DNA from: a bacterium | GTDB taxonomy: Bacteria > Desulfobacterota > Binatia > Binatales > Binataceae | DNA: 64,000 bases | Assembly (NCBI GenBank): GCA_014896235.1 | Contig: JADBKU010000003.1 | Location: forward strand, 39,907-103,906 | Direction of reading: 5' to 3' | Shown: piece after piece, positions 18,692 through 27,679 of the stretch | Layout of the letters: each line of letters starts with the position of its first letter | Numbering within the stretch: the first letter of the stretch is position 1 | Notes under the pieces: model-generated | The model's database searches: none | What the model saw: the letters and a program-made list of their open reading frames with translations, nothing else | Told to the model about the DNA's origin: nothing | Program-made: the position numbers and the translations under genes

Positions 18692-18765
18692 GGCCCGCCC
18701 CGTCGTAAAAGTGGATATTGGAGCATCCGCGCTGTAACCATGAGCAGGATCGCGTTCACATAGTC

Positions 18766-19917
18766 GTGTCAGTCTTCAAAAAATATCTGTATACGCCGGG
18801 GCCGGTTTCCGTGCCGCCCGAGGTTCTGCTCGAAATGGCGCGACCGATCATCCATCATCGCACGCCAGAGTTCAGCGCCGCGCTCGATAGCGCGCGCGAG
18901 CGGATGCGGCCGCTGTTCGGCACGCGGCAGGAGGTGTTGCTGCTCGCCGCCAGCGGCAGCGGCGCGATGGAAGCGGCGGTGACGAACCTGCTCGCGCCGG
19001 GCGAAGCGGCGATTTTCGTCAACGGCGGCAAGTTCGGCGAACGCTGGGGCAAATTGCTTGCCGCCCACGGGATGACCGGGCACGAAGTCAAGGTCGAATG
19101 GGGGCGGCCGGTGCGGCCTGAACAAATTCAAGAGGCCCTGCGGTCTCATCCGGAGAGCCGCGCCGTCTTCATGCAGGCGAGCGAAACCTCGACCTGCGCG
19201 ATTCATCCGGTCGCGGACGTAGCGGCGGTCACCCGCCGCGGCGAGGCGCTGTTGGTGGTCGATGGCATTACTTCGGTCGGCGTGTTCGAGCAAAAGATGG
19301 ACGACTGGGGCGTCGACGCCTTCCTGACCGGAAGCCAGAAGGCGCTGATGCTGCCGCCGGGACTGGCGATGATTGCGCTGTCGGAGCGCGCGCTGCAGCG
19401 AACCGCGCGCAATCGCACGCCGCGCTTTTATTTCGACCTGAATCGCGAGCTCAAGGCGCAGCGCGACGAGCATACGACGGCGTGGACGCCTGCGGTTTCG
19501 CTGATTTTCGGACTGAACAAGAGCCTCGAACTGATTCACGGCGAAACCTTGCCGCGCGTTTACGAGCGCCATCGCGTGATGGCCGAGGCGACGCGCGCGG
19601 CCGGCATGGCGCTGGGCCTCAAATTGATCGCGCCCGATTCGCCGGCGCCCGGCGTTACCGGCTTGCTGGTTCCGGACGGAATCGACAGCGGCAAAATCGT
19701 GCGGATGATGCGCGACGAGCTGGGCGTGTCGGTGCAGGGCGGGCAGGACCAGATGAAGGGTCGGCTGGTGAGGATCGGCCATATGGGTTATTTGGGGCCG
19801 TTCGACATGCTGACCGCGGCGAGCGCGCTGGAAATCGCGCTGGCGCGAATGGGGCATCGGTTTACGGCCGGCGCGGGCGTCGCCGCCGTGCATGAACGAA
19901 TCGCGCGGAGCGTCTGA
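18766..19917 (+). CDS. Class V aminotransferase, alanine-glyoxylate/serine-pyruvate type
   Basis: PLP-dependent fold-type I aminotransferase, 383 aa. The N-terminus YLYTPGPVSVPPEVLLEMARP is the family signature. The PLP lysine is K192 in LTGSQKALMLPPG, preceded by the aspartate of VVDGITSVG. Placed directly upstream of serA, it could act as the phosphoserine aminotransferase (there is no serC in the window) or as serine-glyoxylate/pyruvate aminotransferase; sequence does not decide. I start at the GTG at 18766 (MSVFKKYLYTPGPV); the frame is open to a TTG at 18718. The serA start lies 7 nt after the stop, so the two are one operon. Confidence 0.85.
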   Translation: MSVFKKYLYTPGPVSVPPEVLLEMARPIIHHRTPEFSAALDSARERMRPLFGTRQEVLLLAASGSGAMEAAVTNLLAPGEAAIFVNGGKFGERWGKLLAAHGMTGHEVKVEWGRPVRPEQIQEALRSHPESRAVFMQASETSTCAIHPVADVAAVTRRGEALLVVDGITSVGVFEQKMDDWGVDAFLTGSQKALMLPPGLAMIALSERALQRTARNRTPRFYFDLNRELKAQRDEHTTAWTPAVSLIFGLNKSLELIHGETLPRVYERHRVMAEATRAAGMALGLKLIAPDSPAPGVTGLLVPDGIDSGKIVRMMRDELGVSVQGGQDQMKGRLVRIGHMGYLGPFDMLTAASALEIALARMGHRFTAGAGVAAVHERIARSV

Positions 19918-19924
19918 GAAAACC

Positions 19925-21520
19925 ATGGCGGAACAACTCCGCGTCCTGCTGAGCGACTCGCTGGCGCCGCAGGGCCTAGAAGTTTTCCAGCGCCATCCTA
20001 GCCTCGCCGTCGATGTGAAGACGGGTCTCAAGCCGGCCGAACTCGCGAAGATCATTGCGCCGTACCATGCGCTGGTAATTCGCAGCGCGACGCGGGTCAC
20101 GCCGGAAGTGATCGACGCCGCGGAATCGCTTCGCGTGATCGGACGCGCGGGCGTCGGCGTTGACAACGTCGATCTCGACGCTGCGACGCGGCGCGGAATC
20201 GTCGTGATGAACAGTCCGCTCGGCAACAGCGTGACCACGGCGGAGCATACGATTTCCCTGATGATGTCGCTGGCGCGGCACATTCCCGCCGCCAACGCCG
20301 CGTTGCGCGCGGGCCGATGGGAGCGGGGGAAATTCACCGGCGTCGAGGTTTGCAACAAAACGCTCGGGGTCGTAGGCCTCGGCAATATCGGCCGAATCGT
20401 TGCGGACCGCGCGCTCGGGCTGAAGATGAAGGTGATTGGCTTCGATCCGATCTTGACCGCCGAAGCCGCAGGCAAGGCCGGAATCGAACTGGTTGGATTG
20501 GAAGAACTGTTCCGGCGCGCCGATTTTATCACCGTACACGCGCCGCTTACCGACGAAACCCGCGGTATCGTGGGCGCGGCGGCGTTCGCGCTGATGAAGA
20601 AGGGCGTGCGCGTGATCAACTGCGCACGGGGCGGAATCGTCGATGAACGGGCGTTGCTCGACGCGCTCAATTCCGGCAAGGTCGCGGGCGCGGCGCTCGA
20701 CGTGTTCGAGCAGGAACCGCCCCCGCCCGACCATCCGTTGATCCATCACGAGAACGTGATCGCGGTGCCGCACCTTGGGGCCGCTACCGGCGAGGCCCAA
20801 GTGCAGGTCGCCGTCGATATCGCGCATCAGATTGCGGACTTTTTGCTCGAGGGCACGATTCGCCACGCGGTGAATATCCCGGCGCTTTCGGTCAAGGAGT
20901 TGAAGGCGATCGAGCCGCACATGAAGCTCGCGGAAAAACTGGGCCAGCTTGCAGCGCAGCTAATCGACGAGGCGCCGAGCCAGGTCGGCGTGGCGTTCGC
21001 GGGGGAATCGGCGCAGCTTAATCCCGAGCCGATCGTTGCGGCGGCGCTCAAGGGTTTGCTCAGCAACTTCCTCGACCAGCACCTGAATGCGGTCAATGCG
21101 CCGTTTATCGCGCGCGAACGCGGCATCACGATTACCGAGACCCGGAGCAGCGAAACCACCGACTATCGCAACATGCTGACGATTTCCGTGCGCACGGGCG
21201 CGGGGAGCCATGAAGTCACCGGCGCCGTGTTCGGCAACCGCGCGCTGCGCGTGGTGCGGATCGACGGCTACCGCGTCGAAGCGGCGCCTGAGGGCTATTT
21301 CCTGATGCTGCATAATCGCGACGTGCCCGGAGTGGTCGGCGCGGTTGGCTCGATGCTCGGCCAGGCGGGCGTCAATATCGCCGGCCTCGAACTGGGCCGC
21401 GATCGTGCGGGCGGCACCGCGCTCAGCCTGGTCGAAATCGACGGACCGCCGCCGCAGAGCGTGATCGATCAGCTCAAGACGATTCCGGCGATTACCGCCG
21501 CTTCATTGATCCGGCTTTGA
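19925..21520 (+). CDS. serA: D-3-phosphoglycerate dehydrogenase
   Basis: First enzyme of serine synthesis: NAD-dependent oxidation of 3-phosphoglycerate to 3-phosphohydroxypyruvate. At 531 aa it is the long form. The substrate/NAD domains contain GRAGVGVDNVDLDAATRRGI, the dinucleotide fold VVGLGNIGRIVADRALG, the catalytic NCARGGIVDE arginine region and the VPHLGAATGEAQ histidine. An intervening ASB domain follows, then a C-terminal ACT domain (MLHNRDVPGVVGAVG) that suggests serine feedback control. The ATG at 19925 gives MAEQLRVLLSD. It sits between the aminotransferase and purA, an arrangement common in deltaproteobacteria-type genomes. Confidence 0.97.
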   Translation: MAEQLRVLLSDSLAPQGLEVFQRHPSLAVDVKTGLKPAELAKIIAPYHALVIRSATRVTPEVIDAAESLRVIGRAGVGVDNVDLDAATRRGIVVMNSPLGNSVTTAEHTISLMMSLARHIPAANAALRAGRWERGKFTGVEVCNKTLGVVGLGNIGRIVADRALGLKMKVIGFDPILTAEAAGKAGIELVGLEELFRRADFITVHAPLTDETRGIVGAAAFALMKKGVRVINCARGGIVDERALLDALNSGKVAGAALDVFEQEPPPPDHPLIHHENVIAVPHLGAATGEAQVQVAVDIAHQIADFLLEGTIRHAVNIPALSVKELKAIEPHMKLAEKLGQLAAQLIDEAPSQVGVAFAGESAQLNPEPIVAAALKGLLSNFLDQHLNAVNAPFIARERGITITETRSSETTDYRNMLTISVRTGAGSHEVTGAVFGNRALRVVRIDGYRVEAAPEGYFLMLHNRDVPGVVGAVGSMLGQAGVNIAGLELGRDRAGGTALSLVEIDGPPPQSVIDQLKTIPAITAASLIRL

Positions 21521-21595
21521 CCGCGCAGACCCGATGCGGACGCGCCGCGTGAATTCGCGCGCAGCAGGCGGGCTTGCGCCAACCAGGAACCTCTT

Positions 21596-22891
21596 ATGAA
21601 GACTGTCGCAGTGGTCGGCTCGCAATGGGGCGACGAGGGCAAAGGCAAAATCGTGGACCTGCTGGCGGCCGACGCCGACGTCGTTGTGCGCTTTCAGGGC
21701 GGCAACAATGCGGCGCATACGCTGGTTGTCGACGGCGAGAAATTCATCCTGCGCCTCGTGCCCGCCGGCGCCCTGCATGACGGCAAAACCTGCGTGATCG
21801 GCAACGGCGCGGTGGTCGATCCGATCGCGCTGATCGAGGAAGTGGACAGCCTGCGCAGCCGCAACCGGATGCGCGCGGACGACGCCTTGAAATTGAGCTA
21901 CGACGCTCACCTGGTGATGCCGTACCATCGCGCGATCGACCGCGCGCGCGAGGCGCGGCTGGGCAAGCGCGCGATCGGCACGACCGGCTTCGGCATCGGA
22001 CCCGCGTACGAAGACAAGATGGCGCGCATCGGCCTGCGCTTCGACGATTTGGAAAACTTCGCCGCCTTCACCGAAAAGCTCGAATACAATATCAGGGAAA
22101 AGAATCTCTACCTGCGCGCAGTGCTCAAGGCCAAACCGGTTTCGGCGGCGGAGATAATCGCGAAGATGAAGATCGCGCGAACGCGGCTCCGCCGTTATCT
22201 CTGCGACACTTCGATTTATCTGGCCGACGCGATCGCCGCCGGAAAGCGCATCCTGTTCGAGGGCGCGCACGGCGTGATGCTCGATATCGATCACGGCACC
22301 TATCCCTACGTGACTTCGTCGAACTGCGGCGCCAGCGCGGTGTTCGGCGGCGCTGGAATTGCGCCGGGGCGGCTCGACGGCGTCCTCGGCATCAGCAAAG
22401 CCTACACCACGCGCGTCGGCGGCGGGCCGTTTCCGACCGAAATCAAGGGCCGGCTCGGCGACGCGCTGCGCGCGGAGGGCGACGAATTCGGCAGCGCGAC
22501 CGGCCGTCCGCGGCGAATCGGATGGTTCGACGCGGTGCTGGTGCGGCATGCCGCGCGGCTCAACGGGATGTGGGGGCTGGCGCTGACCAAGCTCGACGTG
22601 CTGACGGGGATCGATCCGGTGAAAATCTGCGTCGGCTACGAAATCCGCGGCAAATCGTTCGCGGAGATTCCGGCGAACCGGCGGATGCTCGACAAGGTGA
22701 AGCCGGTTTACGAAGAACTGCCCGGATGGAGCGACGATATCTCGGACGTGCGCGCGCTGGCCGATTTGCCCGAGGCGGCGCGGCGGTATCTCGAACGCAT
22801 CGAGGCGGCGACGGGCGTGCCGCTCGCGATGGTCGGCGTCGGCGCGGCGCGCGAAGCGACGATCGTCTTGCGCAACCCCTTCGCCGACTGA
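21596..22891 (+). CDS. purA: Adenylosuccinate synthetase
   Basis: GTP-dependent ligation of IMP and aspartate, the first committed step to AMP. The 431-aa length is standard. The N-terminal signature VVGSQWGDEGKGKIVD includes the GDEGKG phosphate loop. IMP-binding GTTGFGIGPAYEDK, the catalytic region FEGAHGVMLDIDHGTYPYVTSSN and the TRVGGGPFPTE loop are all intact. The ATG at 21596 is clear. It lies 75 nt after serA and is probably cotranscribed with it. Confidence 0.97.
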   Translation: MKTVAVVGSQWGDEGKGKIVDLLAADADVVVRFQGGNNAAHTLVVDGEKFILRLVPAGALHDGKTCVIGNGAVVDPIALIEEVDSLRSRNRMRADDALKLSYDAHLVMPYHRAIDRAREARLGKRAIGTTGFGIGPAYEDKMARIGLRFDDLENFAAFTEKLEYNIREKNLYLRAVLKAKPVSAAEIIAKMKIARTRLRRYLCDTSIYLADAIAAGKRILFEGAHGVMLDIDHGTYPYVTSSNCGASAVFGGAGIAPGRLDGVLGISKAYTTRVGGGPFPTEIKGRLGDALRAEGDEFGSATGRPRRIGWFDAVLVRHAARLNGMWGLALTKLDVLTGIDPVKICVGYEIRGKSFAEIPANRRMLDKVKPVYEELPGWSDDISDVRALADLPEAARRYLERIEAATGVPLAMVGVGAAREATIVLRNPFAD

Positions 22892-22931
22892 TGTTCTTCG
22901 AGGTAAATGTTTGGATTCTGAGCAGTTGAAA

Positions 22932-23159
22932 TTAGCGATTCAGATAGGAACAAAATTCTTCGATCGTCAGGCCAGCCTTGCGAATCAGCGAACGTAACGT
23001 GCCCCGGTCGAGTTCCCGATGGAGCGGAACGGTTAACACATAGAGCGATCTCGATTTTATCATTGAGACGTGGCTGCCGCGCTGCCGATTCCGACGCCAT
23101 CCGGCCCGCTCAAACGCCGCCACCGCCTCCCATCCCGAACACACCGGCAAATTCGCCAT
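22932..23159 (-). CDS. hicA: HicA-type mRNA interferase toxin
   Basis: Small basic dsRBD-like HicA toxin (75 aa from the ATG at 23159; a TTG three codons upstream is also in frame). It has the HicA pattern: GWEAVAAFERAGWRRNRQRGSHVSM with the catalytic histidine in GSHV, then VPLHRELDRGTLRSLIRKAGLTIEEF. HicA cleaves mRNA during translation and is neutralised by HicB. A GAGG lies about 9 nt upstream of the ATG. The hicB gene precedes it on the same strand, about 100 nt away, an unusually wide gap for this pair. Confidence 0.88.
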   Translation of the reverse strand: MANLPVCSGWEAVAAFERAGWRRNRQRGSHVSMIKSRSLYVLTVPLHRELDRGTLRSLIRKAGLTIEEFCSYLNR

Positions 23160-23260
23160 TACCGCCAACCTCTTGCTGGAGTGTACGTGAAGGTTGGCGC
23201 GCGCCGCTAAGCTAAATTATGTGAGGGGAAACGATTCGATGTTAAAACGAAGCGGGATTT

Positions 23261-23476
23261 TCAGGTAGCCTGAATCTCGACCTCGACTTCCGCGACCTCA
23301 ATGCAGACGGGCAGGCCTTCCGCGCGGCGGGTTTCGACACTCAATTCGATCGCCTCGCGGATATTGGCGAGCGCCTCAGCGGTCGTTCGGCCCTGCGACA
23401 CGCAGCCCGGTAGAGCAGGGCATTCAGCGACGATCCATCCGTCCTCGCCCGGTTCGAGCGTAACCAGGAATTTCAT
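23261..23476 (-). CDS. hicB: HicB-like antitoxin
   Basis: A 71-aa HicB-fold antitoxin consisting only of the partial RNase H-like domain: KFLVTLEPGEDGWIVAECPALPGCVSQG, then TTAEALANIREAIELSVETRRAEG. No C-terminal DNA-binding domain is present, so autoregulation would need another route. It is transcribed first, ahead of hicA, the reverse of the classical hicAB order. A GAGGTGA ribosome site is about 8 nt before the ATG at 23476. Confidence 0.88.
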   Translation of the reverse strand: MKFLVTLEPGEDGWIVAECPALPGCVSQGRTTAEALANIREAIELSVETRRAEGLPVCIEVAEVEVEIQAT

Positions 23477-23535
23477 CGCCAGTTCACCTCTTCTGATGAT
23501 TCTCGGTGACGAATTGCAACCCGGTCAACCGCGTC

Positions 23536-24729
23536 CTAGGCGGCGCATACGGCGGCGAGGCTGGAAATCGCGACGCCGCGGCGGCCCTGCCGGATATCGT
23601 TGCGGTCGAAGCCGTTGGTGCAATAGCCGAGCGAAATTCCAGTCGCCGGATCGCCCCATCCGATTTGTCCGCCCGCGCCGCCGTGCCCGAACGTCAACGG
23701 CGAGTTGGTCTTGCCGAAACCGCGATAGTTGGCGAAGCCGTCGCCGCCAGCGATCACCACGCCCAGCGCGCGATTGCACTTGTATTTGAAGATCGGATCG
23801 AAGTAATCGCCGGAGCGCACGCGCAGCGCCTCTTTGAGGGTTTCCGGCTTCCAGATCGGCCGTCCGCCCTCGACCGCGGGATTATGCAGCAATCCCTGGT
23901 AGAACAGCGCGATATCCGCCGCGGTCGTAATCGCGCCGCCGCCCGGCACGCCCGATTCGCGCACAATCGGAGTGTTGAATCCTAAAATCGCCGCTTCGGT
24001 GACTTCGGTTTCGGGCGGGACCGGCAGTCCCATCTTTTTGAAATCCTCGGGCGTCAACGCCTCGCCGACCCAGACCAGATCGGCGATCCGCCCGTGCTCG
24101 GCGCGCGGCAATCCCAGCCGCAGTCCCGGGACGCCAAGCGGGCCGGCGATCCGTTCGGCCACGAATTCACGGAAATCCTTGCCCGTACGCCGCTCGATAA
24201 TCTCGCCCAGCACCCAGAAACCGGAGGTTGGATGGTAAACGAAGCGCTCGCCCACCGGAAATTCGAGCCGCCACGATTTGAAGCGTTCGAGCCGTTTTTC
24301 GCGGCTGTTCCATTCGGGCTGAGGATAGGGTGCGTTTGGAAACCCGCCGGTATGCAACAGCAGTTGCTCGACGGTGATTGCTTCCTTGCCGTTCGTGCCG
24401 AATTCAGGAACGATCGCGGCCGCGCGCTCTGCGGGATCGAGCTTGCCTTCGCCGATCAAAATCCAGATTGCGGAAGAGACAATCGCCTTGGTGCAGGAAA
24501 AGATGCAGTAAAGCGTGTCATTATCCGCGGGTTTCTCGACGCCGCCCTGTATCGCGCGCCCGAACGCCTTCATCGCGCCGATTTTGCCGTTGCGCGCGAT
24601 CGCGATTTGACACGATGGCAGCAGGCCCTCAGCCACTTCGCGCTCGGCGCGGCGGAACAACTCCTCGACCTTGGCGGGATCGAGTCCGACCTCGCGCGGA
24701 TTATCGGCGATCTGGTTTGCTGCGGGCAT
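23536..24729 (-). CDS. Serine hydrolase of the class C beta-lactamase / esterase family
   Basis: A 397-aa beta-lactamase-fold hydrolase (PF00144). The nucleophile is in the SxxK motif FSCTKAIVSS, the YxxS-type tyrosine motif is YHPTSGFWVLGEI and the third element is HGGAGGQIGWG. No signal peptide is seen at the chosen start, so a cytoplasmic esterase is more likely than a secreted beta-lactamase or penicillin-binding protein. The ATG at 24729 has AAGGAGA about 9 nt upstream. It follows arnD by 49 nt on the same strand and might be cotranscribed with the Ara4N genes, though it has no known part in that pathway. Confidence 0.88.
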   Translation of the reverse strand: MPAANQIADNPREVGLDPAKVEELFRRAEREVAEGLLPSCQIAIARNGKIGAMKAFGRAIQGGVEKPADNDTLYCIFSCTKAIVSSAIWILIGEGKLDPAERAAAIVPEFGTNGKEAITVEQLLLHTGGFPNAPYPQPEWNSREKRLERFKSWRLEFPVGERFVYHPTSGFWVLGEIIERRTGKDFREFVAERIAGPLGVPGLRLGLPRAEHGRIADLVWVGEALTPEDFKKMGLPVPPETEVTEAAILGFNTPIVRESGVPGGGAITTAADIALFYQGLLHNPAVEGGRPIWKPETLKEALRVRSGDYFDPIFKYKCNRALGVVIAGGDGFANYRGFGKTNSPLTFGHGGAGGQIGWGDPATGISLGYCTNGFDRNDIRQGRRGVAISSLAAVCAA

Positions 24730-24778
24730 CACGGCGTCTCCTTGTGCGAAATCGCCCCACAGATAACACGAAAACTCG

Positions 24779-25720
24779 TCAAGCGGACAGGGCTGCGGTC
24801 CCTTCGCGCGGTTCGCCCTGCGCGGAAATCCATCCGGCGCGGCCTTCGAGAGTCGTGCGCACGACTTCACATACCGGCAACGTTGCGGCGTCGATTTCGG
24901 CCGCGGCGTCGCGCAACTGGACGAAGCGCGCGCCGCGCGCCTTCAGTCCGCGCACGATCGCGAGGAACGTGTCGAGTTCGCCCATCCCCTCGGTCTCGGC
25001 GTGAATCGTATGGACGTTAAGTTCGCCGTCGCGAAAACGTTCGAGATAAAAACGCACGACGGCGTCGCGCTCGGCGAGGCCGGGACCGCCCATCACTTCG
25101 TCGAGCGTGGGCAGCGTGGTGGGAATTTCGGGCGTGGCGAAGATTTCGCCGCCGATCGCGCATCGATAGGGCGCCCGCCCGCGCGTGTCGCTGCGATAAT
25201 CGAGCTTCATCTCGTCGAGCGCGCGCAGCGCCGCCGCCGAGGTGCGCCATCCGGGCGCGGCGAACGCGCGCGCGGGCCGGCGCGCGATCGCGCGGAAGGC
25301 CTCGAACGCTTCGGCCAGCTCCGCTCGAACGCCGGCGTCGCCGAGCGCGTCGAGCCGATCCTGCCAGCGCACATGATCGTAACCGTGCACGCCCACTTCG
25401 AACCCGGCCGCCTCCAGCGCGCGAATCACTTGCGGAAAAGACAGCGCGATCGGGCGGGCGGGCAGCAGCGTGCCCGAGAGCACCGTCCGCCAGCCATACA
25501 TCGAGATCGCGCCGGTGCGGCGCATCTTGGCCAGAAAACCCGGATTTTTCAGCACGCGCACGATTGCGCGGCCGGCATTGTCCGGCCCCATCGCGATAAA
25601 AAAGGTCGCCGTCACGCCTTCGGCCTGCAACGCCCGCATCAGGCGCGGCGCGCCCTGCCCGAGTCCCTGATGGGTGTCGACGTCGACTTTCAGCGCGACG
25701 CGCAGCGCCTGTTCAGGCAT
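24779..25720 (-). CDS. arnD: ArnD-like polysaccharide deacetylase family deformylase
   Basis: NodB-fold metal hydrolase expected to deformylate undecaprenyl-phosphate-4-formamido-arabinose before transfer to lipid A, at the periplasmic membrane face. The order of motifs fits ArnD: LKVDVDTHQGL (metal Asp), the TATFFIAMGPDNAG region, VHGYDHVRWQD (metal His residues), FAAPGWRT, then LNVHTIHAETEGM. The 313-aa length fits. It is third after the formyltransferase and decarboxylase genes with a 12-nt gap, consistent with one operon. Confidence 0.92.
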   Translation of the reverse strand: MPEQALRVALKVDVDTHQGLGQGAPRLMRALQAEGVTATFFIAMGPDNAGRAIVRVLKNPGFLAKMRRTGAISMYGWRTVLSGTLLPARPIALSFPQVIRALEAAGFEVGVHGYDHVRWQDRLDALGDAGVRAELAEAFEAFRAIARRPARAFAAPGWRTSAAALRALDEMKLDYRSDTRGRAPYRCAIGGEIFATPEIPTTLPTLDEVMGGPGLAERDAVVRFYLERFRDGELNVHTIHAETEGMGELDTFLAIVRGLKARGARFVQLRDAAAEIDAATLPVCEVVRTTLEGRAGWISAQGEPREGTAALSA

Positions 25721-25732
25721 AATCCGGACGGC

Positions 25733-26698
25733 TTACGCCTGCGCCTCGCGCCGGAACCAGTCCATCGACAACTTCGTGCCCTCGCGCAACGAGACCTTGG
25801 GCTCGATTCCCAGCAGCTTGCGCATCTTGGCGTTGTCCGGGACGCGCCGCGGAATATCCTCGTAGCTGTTGCCGTACACCGATTCCTGGGTGACGAATTT
25901 GATTTTCGATTTTGTCGGCCCGAACAATTCAAGCATCAGCTTTGCGAATTCAAGCACCGAAGTTTCGACGTCCACGCCGATATTGATCGCCTGGCCGTCG
26001 GCCGCTGGATTCAGTCCCGCGGCCACCGTGGCGGCGACCGCGTCCGTGACGTAAGTGAAGCATCGCGTCTGCGCGCCGTCGCCGATTACGGTCAGGTCCG
26101 CGCCGCGCAGCAACTGACCCATGAAGATGGTGAAGAGCCGGCCGACGTCGACCCGATCCAGCCGCGGTCCGTACACGTTGAAATAGCGCACGACCGTGAC
26201 CGGCAATCCGAGCTTGTGATAGGCGAAGCAAAAATGTTCGCCCACGGCTTTCGAGGTCGAGTAGCACCATCGATCGATGGTCGTGGCGCCGAGCACGCGA
26301 TCGTCGTCTTCGCGCCACGGCACTTTCGGATTGCGGCCGTAAACTTCGGACGTTGAGCTGAAGACGACTTTCTTGCCGTACTTGTAGGCCGCCTTGAGCA
26401 CGTTCTGCGTGCCGTTCACGTTGACGTTGAGCGTTTCGTACGGATCGGCGACGTAGTGCTCGACGCCGACGACGGCTGCCAGATGGTAAATCAGGTCGCA
26501 TTTGGCGGCGAGACTGTCGATCAACTCGAGGTTGAAGACTGAGTCGTGCACGTAATGGAAGCGCGGCTGATTGAGCAGATGGCGCACTTTGGCGATCGCG
26601 CCGGTGTCGAGCACGAAAACCTCGTCGCCGCGCGCGATGAACGCGTCTGACAGATGGGAGCCGAGAAAGCCCGCGCCGCCAGTGATTAAAACCCGCAT
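25733..26698 (-). CDS. NAD-dependent epimerase/decarboxylase resembling the C-terminal half of ArnA (UDP-glucuronate decarboxylase)
   Basis: Extended short-chain dehydrogenase of 321 aa with the GGAGFLGSH nucleotide-binding motif, SSTSEVYG and the catalytic YSTSK. The stretch WREDDDRVLGATTIDRWCYSTSK and the FNVYGPRLDRVDVGR region resemble the oxidative UDP-GlcA decarboxylase half of ArnA, and the place next to the formyltransferase supports that. It has GGAGG 5 nt before the ATG at 26698 and lies 12 nt after the formyltransferase gene. A UDP-xylose synthase or 4-epimerase role cannot be fully excluded. Confidence 0.82.
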   Translation of the reverse strand: MRVLITGGAGFLGSHLSDAFIARGDEVFVLDTGAIAKVRHLLNQPRFHYVHDSVFNLELIDSLAAKCDLIYHLAAVVGVEHYVADPYETLNVNVNGTQNVLKAAYKYGKKVVFSSTSEVYGRNPKVPWREDDDRVLGATTIDRWCYSTSKAVGEHFCFAYHKLGLPVTVVRYFNVYGPRLDRVDVGRLFTIFMGQLLRGADLTVIGDGAQTRCFTYVTDAVAATVAAGLNPAADGQAINIGVDVETSVLEFAKLMLELFGPTKSKIKFVTQESVYGNSYEDIPRRVPDNAKMRKLLGIEPKVSLREGTKLSMDWFRREAQA

Positions 26699-26710
26699 GA
26701 GTCCTCCAGA

Positions 26711-27679
26711 TTATTCAAGCCGCATCACGCGCGATGCGCCGCCAGCAAGCGCCGCGGATGCGCTGCATTCCTTGTCGCCTTCGAATTGTACGCTTGAAAC
26801 GAGCACGCTGCCCGTTCCGGCCGCGATTTCGAGCGCGCCGCCGTCTCCTTCTCCAACAATCGCGCCGGGCGTTCCACGGATTCCGGTTTCGTGCGCGATC
26901 GCGGCGCGCCAAACATAAAGTTTGCGCCCGTCCGCATGGCAAAAGGCGCCGGGGTAGGGATGCGTGACGGCGCGGACCAGATTGAAGATGCGGCGCGCCG
27001 GCCAGGTCCAATCGATTTGGCCGTCCTCGGGGCGCCGCCGGCCGAAGTAGCTGCCCGCGGCCAGATCCTGGGGCTGGCGCGGCGCCCGTCCCGCGACGAT
27101 CAACGGATGATATTCGCGAACCAGCGCGGCGCCGATCGGTACGATTTTGCGATAGAGCGTCAGCGCCGTGTCGTCGTCGGCGATCTCGACCGCGCGCTGC
27201 GCAACGATATCGCCGGCGTCGGCGCGCGCGACCATGTGATGCAGCGTGACGCCCGCTTCGCGCTCGCCGTTGACCAGCATCCAGTTCACGGGCGCCCGGC
27301 CGCGATACTTCGGCAGCATCGAGCCATGCACGTTGTATGCCCCCAGCGGCGCGATTCGCAGCGCGGCCTCGTCGATCAGGTTGCGATAGTAAAAGGAATA
27401 GATCACGTCGGGCGCGAGTTCGCGGATGTGCGCGATTACAGCGGCGTCGATTCGGTCCGGCGTGAACGCTGGTATTCCGCGCTTCGCGGCCAACTCAGCG
27501 CACGAACGCCACCAGATTTCCTCGCCGGCGGCGTCGCGATGCGTGTACAGGGCGGCGATCGGAGCGCCCAGCGCGAGCAGTTCCGCCATACAGGCGTAGC
27601 CCATCTCGTGGTACGCAAAGATCACGCATCGCGCGCGGTCCACGGCCGCCGCTGCGCTCGATGCGCCGGTCCGGGTCAT
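26711..27679 (-). CDS. Stand-alone ArnA-type formyltransferase
   Basis: Corresponds to the N-terminal half of ArnA, which formylates UDP-Ara4N using N10-formyltetrahydrofolate. The product is 322 aa. The catalytic Asn116 and His118 are in YNVHGSMLPKYRGRAPVNW and Asp154 in ARADAGDIVA. Both blocks are near-identical to the ArnA signature. A C-terminal OB-like domain follows. I start at the ATG at 27679, which overlaps the arnC stop in an ATGA arrangement; the frame is open upstream but there it runs through arnC. Separate formyltransferase and decarboxylase genes are unusual for this pathway. Confidence 0.92.
   Translation of the reverse strand: MTRTGASSAAAAVDRARCVIFAYHEMGYACMAELLALGAPIAALYTHRDAAGEEIWWRSCAELAAKRGIPAFTPDRIDAAVIAHIRELAPDVIYSFYYRNLIDEAALRIAPLGAYNVHGSMLPKYRGRAPVNWMLVNGEREAGVTLHHMVARADAGDIVAQRAVEIADDDTALTLYRKIVPIGAALVREYHPLIVAGRAPRQPQDLAAGSYFGRRRPEDGQIDWTWPARRIFNLVRAVTHPYPGAFCHADGRKLYVWRAAIAHETGIRGTPGAIVGEGDGGALEIAAGTGSVLVSSVQFEGDKECSASAALAGGASRVMRLE

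Noticed and set aside
19892..19925. Alternative upstream start of serA overlapping the aminotransferase end
   Set aside because: The ATG at 19925 begins directly with the conserved MAEQLRVLLSD segment, and the upstream codons are the other gene's tail in another frame.
18769..20679. Long open frame on the minus strand (about 636 codons) opposite the aminotransferase and serA
   Set aside because: It lies antisense to two certain genes and has the Arg/Ala/His-rich composition of GC-rich antisense frames; no family motif is seen.
25001..26356. 451-codon plus-strand open frame opposite arnD and the decarboxylase-like gene
   Set aside because: Antisense to genes with clear motifs; the protein is Arg/His/Gln-rich without recognisable domains.
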